From assembly GCF_004795015.1 (NCBI RefSeq), contig NZ_SSBI01000011.1, forward strand, positions 62,001 through 126,000: a DNA stretch of 64,000 bases, given 5' to 3'. Below the pieces are notes generated by a model. It was not told the origin of the DNA. It did no database searches and worked only from the letters and a program-made list of their open reading frames with translations. The DNA comes from Streptomyces sp. A1277 (GTDB taxonomy: Bacteria; Actinomycetota; Actinomycetes; Streptomycetales; Streptomycetaceae). The translations under genes were made by a program, and so were the position numbers. Positions 56,199-64,000 of the stretch are shown in pieces; the stretch's first letter is position 1; each line of letters starts with the position of its first letter.

Positions 56199-56234
56199 GG
56201 GCGGCCGGGGGCACACAGCGGTTCCCGGCCGCCC
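56199..56234 (+). terminator. Hairpin between the DUF6230 and DUF6114 genes
   Basis: GGGCGGCCGGG (56199-56209) pairs exactly with CCCGGCCGCCC (56224-56234) around a 14-nt loop, then CCTTCTCTTTC follows. Since the next two genes follow closely on the same strand, it may be an attenuating terminator or a 3' mRNA-stability element that raises expression of the first gene. Confidence 0.6.
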
Positions 56235-56279
56235 ACCCTTCTCTTTCACAGCAGTACCGGTTCCAGGGAGCTGTTTTCC

Positions 56280-56903
56280 ATGAGCCCCGAATCCCAAGGG
56301 CAGAACGAGCACTACCTCTCCGTCACCCGGCGAGGCTTCCGCACCTGGCGGGGTGACCGGCCGTTCTGGGCGGGACTGTTCACCATGCTGGGCGGTGTAC
56401 CCATCGCGTACTTCCCGTACGCGAACATGCACCTCGGCAACATGACGCTGGCGATGTCGACCACGGCGGGTGCCGGTTCGCTCATCATCGGGGTCCTGCT
56501 GATCACGCTGGGCCTGACCATGTGGTTCCACCACATCGTCCGGGTGTTCGCCGGTGTCGCGGCGATCCTGCTGGCCCTCATCTCCATACCCGTCGCCAAC
56601 ATCGGCGGCTTCCTGATCGGCTTCCTGTTCGCCCTGCTCGGCGGCGCGCTCTCCATCTCGTGGGCGCCGGGCGAGGCGTCGGCGGAAGAGGAGGAGCTTG
56701 CCCCGCTCGGAGCCCCTGAAGAGCTTCCTCCGCTCGGCGCCGCTCCCGGCGAAGTGGCCCCGGAAACCCACCCGTTCGCCAAGGACGAGCAGGCCGCCGG
56801 TTACCCCGGCGGCGCGCTCCACGGCGCGGGCGTCCCCGAGCAGCAGCCGGCCCCCCGCGACACCACGGTCGAGGCCGACGGCGGGAGGCATCGTGCGGGG
56901 TGA
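56280..56903 (+). CDS. DUF6114-family four-helix membrane protein
   Basis: 207 residues with four membrane helices in the first ~125: RPFWAGLFTMLGGVPIAYFPY, STTAGAGSLIIGVLLITLGL, MWFHHIVRVFAGVAAILLAL and IGGFLIGFLFALLGGALSISW (quoted by their ends). Then a cytoplasmic tail rich in Glu/Pro/Ala. Its start codon overlaps nothing; GGGAG lies before the ATG. The stop is overlapped by the next GTG. Function unknown. Confidence 0.88.
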   Translation: MSPESQGQNEHYLSVTRRGFRTWRGDRPFWAGLFTMLGGVPIAYFPYANMHLGNMTLAMSTTAGAGSLIIGVLLITLGLTMWFHHIVRVFAGVAAILLALISIPVANIGGFLIGFLFALLGGALSISWAPGEASAEEEELAPLGAPEELPPLGAAPGEVAPETHPFAKDEQAAGYPGGALHGAGVPEQQPAPRDTTVEADGGRHRAG

Positions 56904-58263
56904 CGACAAGCAGCTGAACCGCGCGGACGACAGCGGGCTCCAGGAGCGAAGAGGGCCGCGCCACGCCGCCCCGAAGAAGTCCCTGCTGACGAAGCTGCAC
57001 ATGCCCGCGGGCAAGAAGGCGTTCGCGCTCGCCGCGATGCCGACGGCGGTGTTCGTCGGGATGGGGCTCACCCCCAGGCTGGCGATGGCCGACGACAATG
57101 CGGACATACCCTTCGCGCCCGGCCCCTGTGTGACCCGCTCCGACGAGCCGAGCGAGTCGGCCGACCCGTCGCCCTCGGCGTCGTCGACGCCGTCCCCGTC
57201 GGCGAGCGAGAGCAGCGGGCCGACGCCCGGGACGAGCGACCAGGCGAGCTCGAAGCCGGCGGACACCCCGTCGCCGACCGCCGCGGAGCCGGACTCCGGC
57301 CCGGCCGAGGACTCGGCCGGGGACTCCGCCGCCGACACCGCGAAGAAGAGCACCGACGTCGCCCCGGCCGAGACCCCGAGCGCCACCCCGTCGCCCACCA
57401 AGTCGACCGACCCGCTCGACCCGCTGGGCCTCGGCGACGCGCTCAAGAAGCTCTTCGAGGGCCCGGACAAGGAGACGGCGATCCCGTCCCCGAGCGCCAC
57501 CACCACGGCCCCGAAGCCGTCGGCGTCCGCCACCGCGGAGACGACCGACAAGGCCGCCGATGAGACCGCGGACGAGACCGCGGACAAGCCCGTCGAGAAG
57601 ACGGTCGAGAAGGCCGCGGACGCGGCGAAGGGCACGGCCGACAAGACCACCGAAGCCATCCGCGAGGCGGCCGGCAAGGCGGGCAAGACGGTCGAGGAGC
57701 TGGACGAGGACGTCAAGGGCACCGACGCCAAGAAGGACGAGGACATCCCGGACGGCGCCAAGCAGCCGTTCCCGTGCCCGACCGCGGACCCGGAGGCCCT
57801 GGCCAACGCGAACCTGGAGCAGGGCATCCCGCGCCTGCCCAACGACCCGTGGATCCTGGAGAGTTCGCTCCTCACCCTGAACGGGCTCGACTACAAGGGC
57901 ATCGTCGAGGTGCAGAAGGGTGACGGCAGCACGAAGAAGGTGCTGAAGTTCACCGCGTCCTCGATCGACATCAAGGACCTGCACCAGCTGACGGTCGGCC
58001 CCCAGGCGGGCGTCACCGGCCACGTGAAGGCGCGCAGCGGCTCCACGTCCACCATCAGGAACGGCACGGTGACGATGTACACGGAGGAGCTGAAGGGCAA
58101 CCTCTTCGGCCTCATCCCGATCACCTTCAGCCCCGAGACCCCGCCCCCGCTGAACGTCCCGTTCGCCTTCTTCACCAAGGTGAAGGTGACCCAGGCGGGC
58201 CAGTTCGGCGGCACGCTGACGGTCCCCGGCCTGCAGAACTACTTCACCAAGGCATCCGGCTGA
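56893..58263 (+). CDS. Secreted/anchored protein with long Ser/Pro/Thr/Ala stalk, third gene of the DUF6230 cluster
   Basis: 456 residues. A basic N-terminus (KKSLLTKLHMPAGKK) and a hydrophobic segment (AFALAAMPTAVFVGMGL) act as signal or anchor. A ~200-residue low-complexity stalk (SPSASSTPSPSASES; KAADETADETADKPVEKT) leads to a C-terminal globular domain of ~150 residues with PFPCPTADPEAL, LTLNGLDYKGIVEVQ and TMYTEELKGNLFGLIPITFSP, which resembles the DUF6230 beta-rich domain in style. Start GTG 56893 (GGGAGG before it) overlaps the DUF6114 stop by 11 nt. No known family by my reading. Confidence 0.83.
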   Translation: MRGDDKQLNRADDSGLQERRGPRHAAPKKSLLTKLHMPAGKKAFALAAMPTAVFVGMGLTPRLAMADDNADIPFAPGPCVTRSDEPSESADPSPSASSTPSPSASESSGPTPGTSDQASSKPADTPSPTAAEPDSGPAEDSAGDSAADTAKKSTDVAPAETPSATPSPTKSTDPLDPLGLGDALKKLFEGPDKETAIPSPSATTTAPKPSASATAETTDKAADETADETADKPVEKTVEKAADAAKGTADKTTEAIREAAGKAGKTVEELDEDVKGTDAKKDEDIPDGAKQPFPCPTADPEALANANLEQGIPRLPNDPWILESSLLTLNGLDYKGIVEVQKGDGSTKKVLKFTASSIDIKDLHQLTVGPQAGVTGHVKARSGSTSTIRNGTVTMYTEELKGNLFGLIPITFSPETPPPLNVPFAFFTKVKVTQAGQFGGTLTVPGLQNYFTKASG

Positions 58264-58288
58264 CGCCGAAGCCCTCCGCGCGACGGCA

Positions 58289-58318
58289 ACGGGCCGCACC
58301 CCTCGGGGTGCGGCCCGT
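58289..58318. terminator. Bidirectional terminator, 14-bp arms
   Basis: ACGGGCCGCACCCC (58289-58302) pairs with GGGGTGCGGCCCGT (58305-58318) with a 2-nt gap (in practice a 4-nt loop). It lies between the convergent secreted-protein and pyruvate kinase genes. Confidence 0.85.
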
Positions 58319-58341
58319 CGTCGTACGCGGTCCGGGCGCGG

Positions 58342-59772
58342 TCAGCCCTGGCCCTGGCCGCCCACGTGGTGGACGCGGACCATGTTGGTGGTGCCGGGGA
58401 CGCCGGGGGGCGAGCCGGCCGTGATGACCATGGTGTCGCCGGCGTTGTAGCGGTTGAGCTTCAGCAGCTCCGAGTCGACCAGGTCCACCATCGCGTCCGT
58501 GTTGTCCACGTGCGGGACGACGTGGGCCTCGACGCCCCAGCTGAGGGCCAGCTGGTTGCGGGTGGACTCGTCCGTGGTGAAGGCCAGGATCGGCTGGGCG
58601 GCGCGGTAGCGGGAGAGACGGCGGGCGGTGTCGCCGGACTGGGTGAAGGCGACCAGCGCCGCGCCGTCCAGGAAGTCCGCGATCTCGGCGGCCGCGCGGG
58701 CCACCGAACCGCCCTGGGTGCGGGGCTTCTTGCCCGGGACCAGCGGCTGGAGGCCCTTGGAGAGCAGCTCCTCCTCGGCGGCGACGACGATCTTCGACAT
58801 CGTCTTGACCGTCTCGATCGGGTACGCGCCGACCGAGGACTCCGCGGAGAGCATGACCGCGTCCGCGCCGTCCAGGATCGCGTTGGCGACGTCGGACGCC
58901 TCGGCGCGGGTCGGCCGCGAGTTGGTGATCATGGACTCCATCATCTGGGTCGCCACGATCACCGGCTTGGCGTTGCGCCGGCACAGCTCCACCAGGCGCT
59001 TCTGCACCATCGGGACCCGCTCCAGGGGGTACTCGACGGCGAGGTCGCCGCGGGCGACCATCACACCGTCGAACGCCATGACGACGCCCTCCATGTGCTC
59101 GACGGCCTGCGGCTTCTCCACCTTGGCGATGACGGGGACCCGGCGGCCCTCCTCGTCCATCACCTTGTGGACGTCCTTGACGTCGTCGGCGTCCCGGACG
59201 AAGGAGAGCGCGACCATGTCGGCGCCCATCCTCAGCGCGAAGCGCAGGTCGTCGACGTCCTTCTCGGACAGGGCCGGGACGTTGACCGCGGCGCCCGGCA
59301 GGTTGATCCCCTTGTGGTCGGAGATCACCCCGCCCTCGATGACGATGGTGTGGACCCGGGGGCCGTCCACGGAGACGACCTTGAGCTCGACGTTGCCGTC
59401 GTTGATCAGGATCGGGTCGCCCTTGGTCACGTCACCGGGCAGGCCCTTGTAGGTCGTGCCGCAGATCGACTTGTCCCCGGGGACGTCCTCGGCGGTGATG
59501 ACGAACTCGTCCCCGCGGACCAGTTCGACCGGACCCTCGGCGAACTTCGCCAGGCGGATCTTCGGGCCCTGGAGGTCGGCGAGCACGCCGACCGCCCGCC
59601 CGGTCTCGGCGGCGGCCTTGCGGACCCGGTCGTAACGACCCTGGTGTTCCGCGTGGGAGCCGTGACTGAAGTTGAAACGGGCCACGCTCATGCCGGCCTC
59701 GATCAGAGCGACGAGCTGCTCATGGGAGTCGACGGCGGGGCCGAGGGTGCAGACGATTTTGGAACGGCGCAT
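58342..59772 (-). CDS. pyk: Pyruvate kinase
   Basis: Converts phosphoenolpyruvate and ADP to pyruvate and ATP. 476 residues. N-terminal KIVCTLGPAVDSHEQL, active-site GMSVARFNFSHGSHAEH (R of the substrate site), K at SFVRDADDV/VIAKVEKPQAVEHM, MVARGDLAVEYPLERVP, and the NAILDGADAVMLSAESSVGAYP loop. Alpha/beta barrel, small beta domain and C-terminal domain all present. Upstream lie ackA and pta on the same strand; the 74-bp gap has a GGAATATTCC palindrome. Many Streptomyces have a second pyk elsewhere. Confidence 0.97.
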   Translation of the reverse strand: MRRSKIVCTLGPAVDSHEQLVALIEAGMSVARFNFSHGSHAEHQGRYDRVRKAAAETGRAVGVLADLQGPKIRLAKFAEGPVELVRGDEFVITAEDVPGDKSICGTTYKGLPGDVTKGDPILINDGNVELKVVSVDGPRVHTIVIEGGVISDHKGINLPGAAVNVPALSEKDVDDLRFALRMGADMVALSFVRDADDVKDVHKVMDEEGRRVPVIAKVEKPQAVEHMEGVVMAFDGVMVARGDLAVEYPLERVPMVQKRLVELCRRNAKPVIVATQMMESMITNSRPTRAEASDVANAILDGADAVMLSAESSVGAYPIETVKTMSKIVVAAEEELLSKGLQPLVPGKKPRTQGGSVARAAAEIADFLDGAALVAFTQSGDTARRLSRYRAAQPILAFTTDESTRNQLALSWGVEAHVVPHVDNTDAMVDLVDSELLKLNRYNAGDTMVITAGSPPGVPGTTNMVRVHHVGGQGQG

Positions 59773-59801
59773 GAGGCGGATCCTATCGGTTTGTTTCGCT
59801 G

Positions 59802-59813
59802 CGGAATATTCCG
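59802..59813. promoter_or_regulatory. 12-bp palindrome in the ackA-pyk gap
   Basis: CGGAATATTCCG is its own reverse complement, located 30 bp upstream of the pyk ATG on the minus strand. Its AT core stands out from the GC-rich surroundings; candidate operator or -10 region for pyk. Confidence 0.4.
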
Positions 59814-59846
59814 GCTGGTGGAAGATACAAAGGGGCGCGGGGGCGC

Positions 59847-61091
59847 TCAGTTGTCGACCAGTGCGAAGGTCTGGTTGGCGATCTCCAGCTCTTCGTCCGT
59901 CGGCACCACGGCGACCGCGACCCGTGCGTAATCCGGCGAGATCAGCCGCGGCACCCCGGACCGTACGGCGTTGAGATCCGCGTCCACCACCAGGCCGAAC
60001 TCCTCCAGACCGGCGATCGCAGCTTCCCGCACCGGGCCCGAGTTCTCCCCGACCCCCGCCGTGAACACCACCGCGTCCACCCGGCCGAGGACCGCCGAAT
60101 AGGCGCCGATGTACTTCTTCAGCCGGTGGACGTAGACGTCGAAGGCGAGCGCGGCACGCTCGTCGCCCTCGTCGATCCGGCGCCGGATCTCCCGCATGTC
60201 GTTGTCACCGCACAGCCCCACCAGGCCGCTCTTCTTGTTCAGCAGGACGTCGATCTCGTCCGCCGACATCCCCGCCACCCGCTTCAGGTGGAAGGTGACG
60301 GCCGGATCGATGTCTCCCGAACGCGTACCCATGACCAGCCCCTCCAAGGGGGTCAGTCCCATCGACGTCTCCACGCACCGCCCGCCCGCGACCGCCGAGG
60401 CCGACGCCCCGTTGCCCAGGTGCAGCACGATGACGTTGACCTCCTCCGGCTCCTTGCCCAGCAGTTGGGCCGCCTTGCGGGAGACGTACGCGTGCGAGGT
60501 GCCGTGGAAGCCGTAGCGCCGGATGCGGTGCGCGTCGGCCGTCTCCACGTCGATCGCGTACCGCGCCGCGTACTCCGGCATCGTCGTGTGGAACGCCGTG
60601 TCGAACACCGCCACCTGCGGCAGGTCGGGGCGCAGCGCCTGGGCGGTGCGGATGCCCGTGATGTTGGCCGGGTTGTGCAGCGGCGCCACCGGGACCAGGC
60701 GCTCGATCTCCTTCAGCACCTCGTCGGTGACCACGGTCGGCTCGGTGAACCGCAGCCCGCCGTGCACCACCCGGTGGCCGATCGCCGCCAGATCGGGGGA
60801 GTCCAGGCCGAGCCCGTCCGCGGCCAGTTCGTCGGCGGCCGCCCTCAGCGCCTCGTCGTGGTCGGCGATCCGGCCCTCGCGCTCCCGGCGCTCGCCCCCG
60901 CCGCCGGTCAGCGGGGTGTGGACGAGCCGGGAGGTCTCCTCGCCGATCCGCTCGACGAGCCCGGACGCGAGCCGGGAGCGGTCGCGCATGTCGAGCAGCT
61001 GGTACTTCACGGAGGACGAGCCGGAGTTGAGCACGAGCACCCGGCTCGGGCTCCCGGCCGCCGCCGCGTCTTCGGTGTTCGGGGTGGTCAT
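59847..61091 (-). CDS. ackA: Acetate kinase
   Basis: Converts acetyl phosphate and ADP to acetate and ATP. 414 residues. Signatures: VLVLNSGSSSVKYQL near the start, IGHRVVHGG, VPLHN(P) (as VAPLHNPAN), VFDTAFHTTMP, the YGFHGTSHAYVS motif, LHLGNGAS and ETSMGLTPLEGLVMGTRSGDIDP. GAGGAG precedes ATG 61091; the stop of pta is only 5 bp upstream, so both are co-translated in the usual pta-ackA order. Confidence 0.96.
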   Translation of the reverse strand: MTTPNTEDAAAAGSPSRVLVLNSGSSSVKYQLLDMRDRSRLASGLVERIGEETSRLVHTPLTGGGGERREREGRIADHDEALRAAADELAADGLGLDSPDLAAIGHRVVHGGLRFTEPTVVTDEVLKEIERLVPVAPLHNPANITGIRTAQALRPDLPQVAVFDTAFHTTMPEYAARYAIDVETADAHRIRRYGFHGTSHAYVSRKAAQLLGKEPEEVNVIVLHLGNGASASAVAGGRCVETSMGLTPLEGLVMGTRSGDIDPAVTFHLKRVAGMSADEIDVLLNKKSGLVGLCGDNDMREIRRRIDEGDERAALAFDVYVHRLKKYIGAYSAVLGRVDAVVFTAGVGENSGPVREAAIAGLEEFGLVVDADLNAVRSGVPRLISPDYARVAVAVVPTDEELEIANQTFALVDN

Positions 61092-61096
61092 GCGGG

Positions 61097-63223
61097 TCAC
61101 TCCTCGCCCTGCGCCTGGATCGCCGTGATGGCCACGGTGTTGACGATGTCCTGGACGAGCGCGCCCCGGGACAGGTCGTTGACGGGCTTGCGCAGCCCCT
61201 GGAGCACCGGGCCGACGGCCACGGCGCCCGCCGAGCGCTGCACGGCCTTGTAGGTGTTGTTGCCGGTGTTCAGATCCGGGAAGATCAGGACCGTCGCCTG
61301 GCCCGCGACCTCGGACCCGGGCAGCTTCGTCGCCGCGACGCTCGGCTCGACCGCCGCGTCGTACTGGATGGGGCCCTCGATCCTCAGGTCCGGCCGGCTC
61401 TCGCGCACCCGGTCCGTCGCCTCCCGCACCTTGTCGACGTCCGCGCCGCTGCCCGAGGTCCCCGTCGAGTACGAGAGCATCGCGATCCGGGGCTCCACGC
61501 CGAAGCGGGCCGCGGTCGCGGCGGACTGGACGGCGATGTCCGCGAGCTGCTCGGCGTCCGGGTCCGGGTTGACCGCGCAGTCCCCGTACACCAGCACCTT
61601 GTCGGCGAGGCACATGAAGAAGACCGAGGAGACGATCGAGGCATCGGGCCTGGTCCCCCCATCGCCCGCCGCCACCCTGCCTGACGAGCTCCGCTCGGCC
61701 CCCTTCGTCCTGATGATCTCGAACGCGGGGCGGATCGTCGCCGCCGTGGAGTGCACCGCCCCGGAGACCATGCCGTCGGCCAGGCCCTCCTGGACCATCA
61801 GGGTGCCGAAGTAGTTGACGTCCGAGACGACGTCGTACGCCAGCTCGACCGTCACCCCGCGGTGGGCCCGCAGCTGTGCGTACCGCTCCGCGAACGCCTG
61901 GCGCAGCTCCGAGGTCTGCGGGTCGATGAGCTGGGTGGCGGCCAGGTCGATGCCGAGGTCCGCGGCCTTCTTGCGGATGACGTCGGGGTCGCCGAGCAGG
62001 GTGAGGTCGCAGACGTCGCGCCGCATCAGGACGTCGGCCGCCCGCAGCACGCGCTCCTCGGTGCCCTCCGGCAGCACCACCCGGCGGCGGTCCGCGCGGG
62101 CCTGCTCCAGCAGCTCGTGCTCGAACATCATCGGCGTGACCCGGCCGCTGCGGGCGACCGAGATCCGGTCGAGGAGGGCGCCGGTGTCCACATGGCGCTC
62201 GAAGAGGCCGAGCGCGGTCTCCGCCTTGCGCGGGGTCGCCGCGTTCAGCTTGCCCTCCAGGGCGAAGAGCTCCCCGGCGGTGGGGAAGGAGCCGCCGGCC
62301 ACCGAGACGACCGGGGTGCCCGGTGCGAGCCGTGCGGCCAGCGTGAGTATCTCCTCGCCGGGCCGCTCGTTCAGCGTCAGCAGCACGCCCGCGATGGGCG
62401 GCGTCCCGGCGCTGTGCGCGGCGAGCGAGCCGACCACCAGGTCCGCGCGGTCCCCGGGCGTCACCACCAGGCACCCCGGGGTCAGCGCCTTCAGCAGGTT
62501 CGGCAGCATCGCGCCGCCGAAGACGAAGTCCAGCGCGTCCCTCGCCAGACCCGCGTCGTCACCCAGCAGTACCGTGCCGTCCAGCGCCGCGGCGATCTGC
62601 GCGACCGTCGGCGCCGCGAGGGCGGGCTCGTCGGGCAGCACCGAGCAGGGCACCGGCAGGGTGGCGGTGAGGCGTTCGGCGACGACCTCGCGGTCGGACG
62701 GGGCGACCCGGTTCACGATCATCGCGAGGACGTCGCAGCCGAGCCCCGAGTACGCGCGGTAGGCGTTGCGGGTCTCGGCGCGCACCGACTCCGCGTTCTG
62801 GTCCTTGCCGCCGACCACCGCGATCACCGAGGCGCCGAACTCGTTGGCCAGCCGGGCGTTGAGCGCCAGCTCGTCGGGGAGCTGGGTGGCGGCGAAGTCG
62901 GTGCCGAGGACGAGCACCACCTCGTAGTCCACGGCCACCCGGTGGAAGCGCTCGACCAGCCGGGAGACCAGTTCGTCGGTGCCCTGCTCGGCCTGGATCG
63001 CGGACGCCTCGTGGTAGTCCATCCCGTAGACGGTGCCCGGGTCCTGGGACAGCCGGTAGCGGGCCCGCAGCAGCTCGAACAGCCGGTCGGGGTCGTCGTG
63101 GACCAGGGGCCGGAACACCCCGACCCGGTCCACCTGACGCGTCAGGAGCTCCATCACGCCCAGATCGACGACCTGGCGGCCGTCTCCCCGGTCGATCCCG
63201 GTCACGTACACGCTGCGCGTCAC
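61097..63223 (-). CDS. pta: Phosphate acetyltransferase (with N-terminal DRTGG/P-loop region)
   Basis: Converts acetyl-CoA and phosphate to acetyl phosphate. 708 residues, the long form: an N-terminal BioD-like P-loop-fold domain (here [21 protein letters not shown], without a clear GKS), a DRTGG-like middle, and the C-terminal catalytic domain ([45 protein letters not shown]). The region FEIIRTK...[12 protein letters not shown] is interrupted by 18 residues ([18 protein letters not shown]), not found in other Pta proteins I know. Start GTG 63223 with GGGAG. It diverges from pfkA. Confidence 0.94.
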   Translation of the reverse strand: MTRSVYVTGIDRGDGRQVVDLGVMELLTRQVDRVGVFRPLVHDDPDRLFELLRARYRLSQDPGTVYGMDYHEASAIQAEQGTDELVSRLVERFHRVAVDYEVVLVLGTDFAATQLPDELALNARLANEFGASVIAVVGGKDQNAESVRAETRNAYRAYSGLGCDVLAMIVNRVAPSDREVVAERLTATLPVPCSVLPDEPALAAPTVAQIAAALDGTVLLGDDAGLARDALDFVFGGAMLPNLLKALTPGCLVVTPGDRADLVVGSLAAHSAGTPPIAGVLLTLNERPGEEILTLAARLAPGTPVVSVAGGSFPTAGELFALEGKLNAATPRKAETALGLFERHVDTGALLDRISVARSGRVTPMMFEHELLEQARADRRRVVLPEGTEERVLRAADVLMRRDVCDLTLLGDPDVIRKKAADLGIDLAATQLIDPQTSELRQAFAERYAQLRAHRGVTVELAYDVVSDVNYFGTLMVQEGLADGMVSGAVHSTAATIRPAFEIIRTKGAERSSSGRVAAGDGGTRPDASIVSSVFFMCLADKVLVYGDCAVNPDPDAEQLADIAVQSAATAARFGVEPRIAMLSYSTGTSGSGADVDKVREATDRVRESRPDLRIEGPIQYDAAVEPSVAATKLPGSEVAGQATVLIFPDLNTGNNTYKAVQRSAGAVAVGPVLQGLRKPVNDLSRGALVQDIVNTVAITAIQAQGEE
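61649..61702 (-). other. 54-bp in-frame insertion within pta
   Basis: Encodes [18 protein letters not shown] between IIRTK and PDASIVSS. E. coli and mycobacterial Pta run straight through here, by my recollection of those sequences. The insert length (18 codons) keeps the frame. Its composition (Gly/Arg/Ser) suggests a surface loop. No copy of it is seen elsewhere in this window. Confidence 0.6.
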
Positions 63224-63270
63224 GCGTGCTCTCCCGTCATCTCTGGTCCGGTACCTTGCCCGGTTCGGGT

Positions 63271-63293
63271 GGTATCGCCCGTTTGACGATACC
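63271..63293. promoter_or_regulatory. Inverted repeat in the pta-pfkA divergent region
   Basis: GGTATCG (63271-63277) and CGATACC (63287-63293) are exact inverted repeats with 9-nt spacing; a -35-like TTGACG (63283-63288) overlaps the second arm on the plus strand. 48 bp from the pta start and 194 bp from the pfkA start. Confidence 0.5.
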
Positions 63294-63486
63294 CGCGGGG
63301 GCCGAGGGGCCGCCCGCCGGACGACTGCCCCCCGAACACCTCCGCAGGCGGCCGGGGAACGACCGGGAGCGCGAGGTGCGCGCCCGGCGTGGGACACTCG
63401 TCGTGACTCACGGTACGGGGGAGGCGGACGAAGCCCCCGCCCCGCATGCCGACGGACGGACCCCAGCGAGCAGGAGATACAGCAGG

Positions 63487-64000
63487 ATGCGCATCGGAGT
63501 TCTCACCGCAGGCGGCGACTGCCCTGGCCTGAACGCAGTGATCCGCTCGGTCGTGCACCGCGCCGTGGTGGGCCACGGCGACGAGGTCATCGGATTCGAG
63601 GACGGCTTCAAGGGCCTTCTCGACGGGCATTTCCGCCCCCTCGACCTCAACGCGGTCAGCGGCATCCTCGCCCGGGGCGGCACGATCCTCGGCTCGGCCC
63701 GCCTGGAGCGCGACCGGCTGCGCGAAGCGGCCGAGAACTGCGCCGAGCTGAGCCGGCGTTACGGGATGGACGCGCTGATCCCGATCGGCGGCGAGGGCAC
63801 GCTCACCGCCGCCCGGATGCTGTCGGACGCCGGGATGCCCGTCGTCGGCGTCCCCAAGACGATCGACAACGACATCTCCTCCACCGACCGCACGTTCGGC
63901 TTCGACACCGCGGTGGGCGTCGCGACGGAGGCCATAGACCGTCTGAAGACCACCGCCGAGTCCCACCAGCGCGTGATGGTGGTCGAGGTGATGGGCCGCC
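63487..64000 (+). CDS. pfkA: 6-phosphofructokinase (C-terminus outside window)
   Basis: The first 171 residues are visible. Phosphorylates fructose 6-phosphate. Seen: [20 protein letters not shown], the donor-site loop PIGGEGTL (G101-G102-E103-G104), and PKTIDNDI with K124. In phosphofructokinases G104 favours ATP, while K124 is associated with PPi enzymes; the same mixed pair occurs in the PPi enzyme of Amycolatopsis, so the donor cannot be called, though Streptomyces enzymes of this type are reported to use ATP. Good GGAG site upstream of ATG 63487. Confidence 0.93.
   Translation, partial: MRIGVLTAGGDCPGLNAVIRSVVHRAVVGHGDEVIGFEDGFKGLLDGHFRPLDLNAVSGILARGGTILGSARLERDRLREAAENCAELSRRYGMDALIPIGGEGTLTAARMLSDAGMPVVGVPKTIDNDISSTDRTFGFDTAVGVATEAIDRLKTTAESHQRVMVVEVMGR

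Noticed and set aside
63224..63397. 58-codon N-terminal extension of pta
   Set aside because: The sequence is Arg/Pro-rich with no family similarity and covers the divergent promoter; GTG 63223 has a good ribosome site.

Overview
The window is high-GC chromosomal DNA from a Streptomyces (Actinomycetota). GC-rich third codon positions, many GTG/TTG starts, and lineage marker genes (filP, scy, nucS, icmA, a secreted GH18 chitinase with its two-component system) all say this. Gene order follows the core-chromosome block that is roughly SCO5364-SCO5426 in S. coelicolor (recalled, not searched). I see no insertion sequence, prophage, CRISPR array, rRNA or tRNA.

Layout. 1-10.0 kb: the end of a low-molecular-weight phosphatase gene, a WecA/TagO-type glycosyl-phosphate transferase, then the complete F1Fo-ATP synthase operon atpIBEFHAGDC, closed by a two-tier terminator. 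10.0-18.0 kb: a DUF2550 gene, a TetR remnant, a 14-unit 16/17-bp tandem array, chitinase with sensor kinase and regulator on the minus strand, a membrane protein, cob(I)alamin adenosyltransferase, a TetR regulator and 3-hydroxybutyryl-CoA dehydrogenase. 18.2-24.4 kb: a STAS protein, a large membrane-anchored NTPase, NucS, and small conserved proteins. 24.4-33.5 kb (minus strand): two near-duplicate ABC exporter cassettes, then the polar-growth coiled-coil proteins FilP and Scy. 33.7-36.5 kb: methylmalonyl-CoA epimerase, thiolase, MeaB chaperone. 36.8-41.6 kb: two adjacent receptor Ser/Thr kinases with PQQ-like propeller domains. 41.6-44.9 kb: PepSY protein diverging from an OmpR/sensor-kinase pair, then a MarR regulator. 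45-51.2 kb: three translationally coupled AIM24-family genes, two DUF3817 proteins, an internally deleted thiamine-binding-family gene, an ArsR/MFS divergent pair and a MarR regulator. 51.3-53.6 kb: isobutyryl-CoA mutase large subunit and a TetR regulator. 54-58.3 kb: thioredoxin-TPR protein and a DUF6230/DUF6114/secreted-protein cluster. 58.3-64 kb: pyruvate kinase, acetate kinase and phosphotransacetylase, and the start of phosphofructokinase.

Functional themes: energy conservation (ATP synthase, pyk, ackA-pta, pfkA), B12-dependent acyl-CoA metabolism (adenosyltransferase, epimerase, MeaB, IcmA, thiolase, hydroxybutyryl-CoA dehydrogenase), hyphal tip growth (Scy, FilP) and surface signalling (two kinases, two two-component systems). 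The most unusual points are an 18-codon in-frame insertion in pta, a 36-codon remnant of a thiamine-binding-family gene with its centre deleted, several perfect palindromes placed as operators (before icmA, before the thioredoxin-TPR gene, before the DUF6230 cluster, between pta and pfkA), and structured or repetitive intergenic DNA (10.74-10.97 kb, 23.88-23.95 kb, 36.52-36.68 kb). I did not find a clearly new multi-gene system. The best candidates for undescribed biology are the DUF6230 cluster, the AIM24 triplet and the kinase pair.
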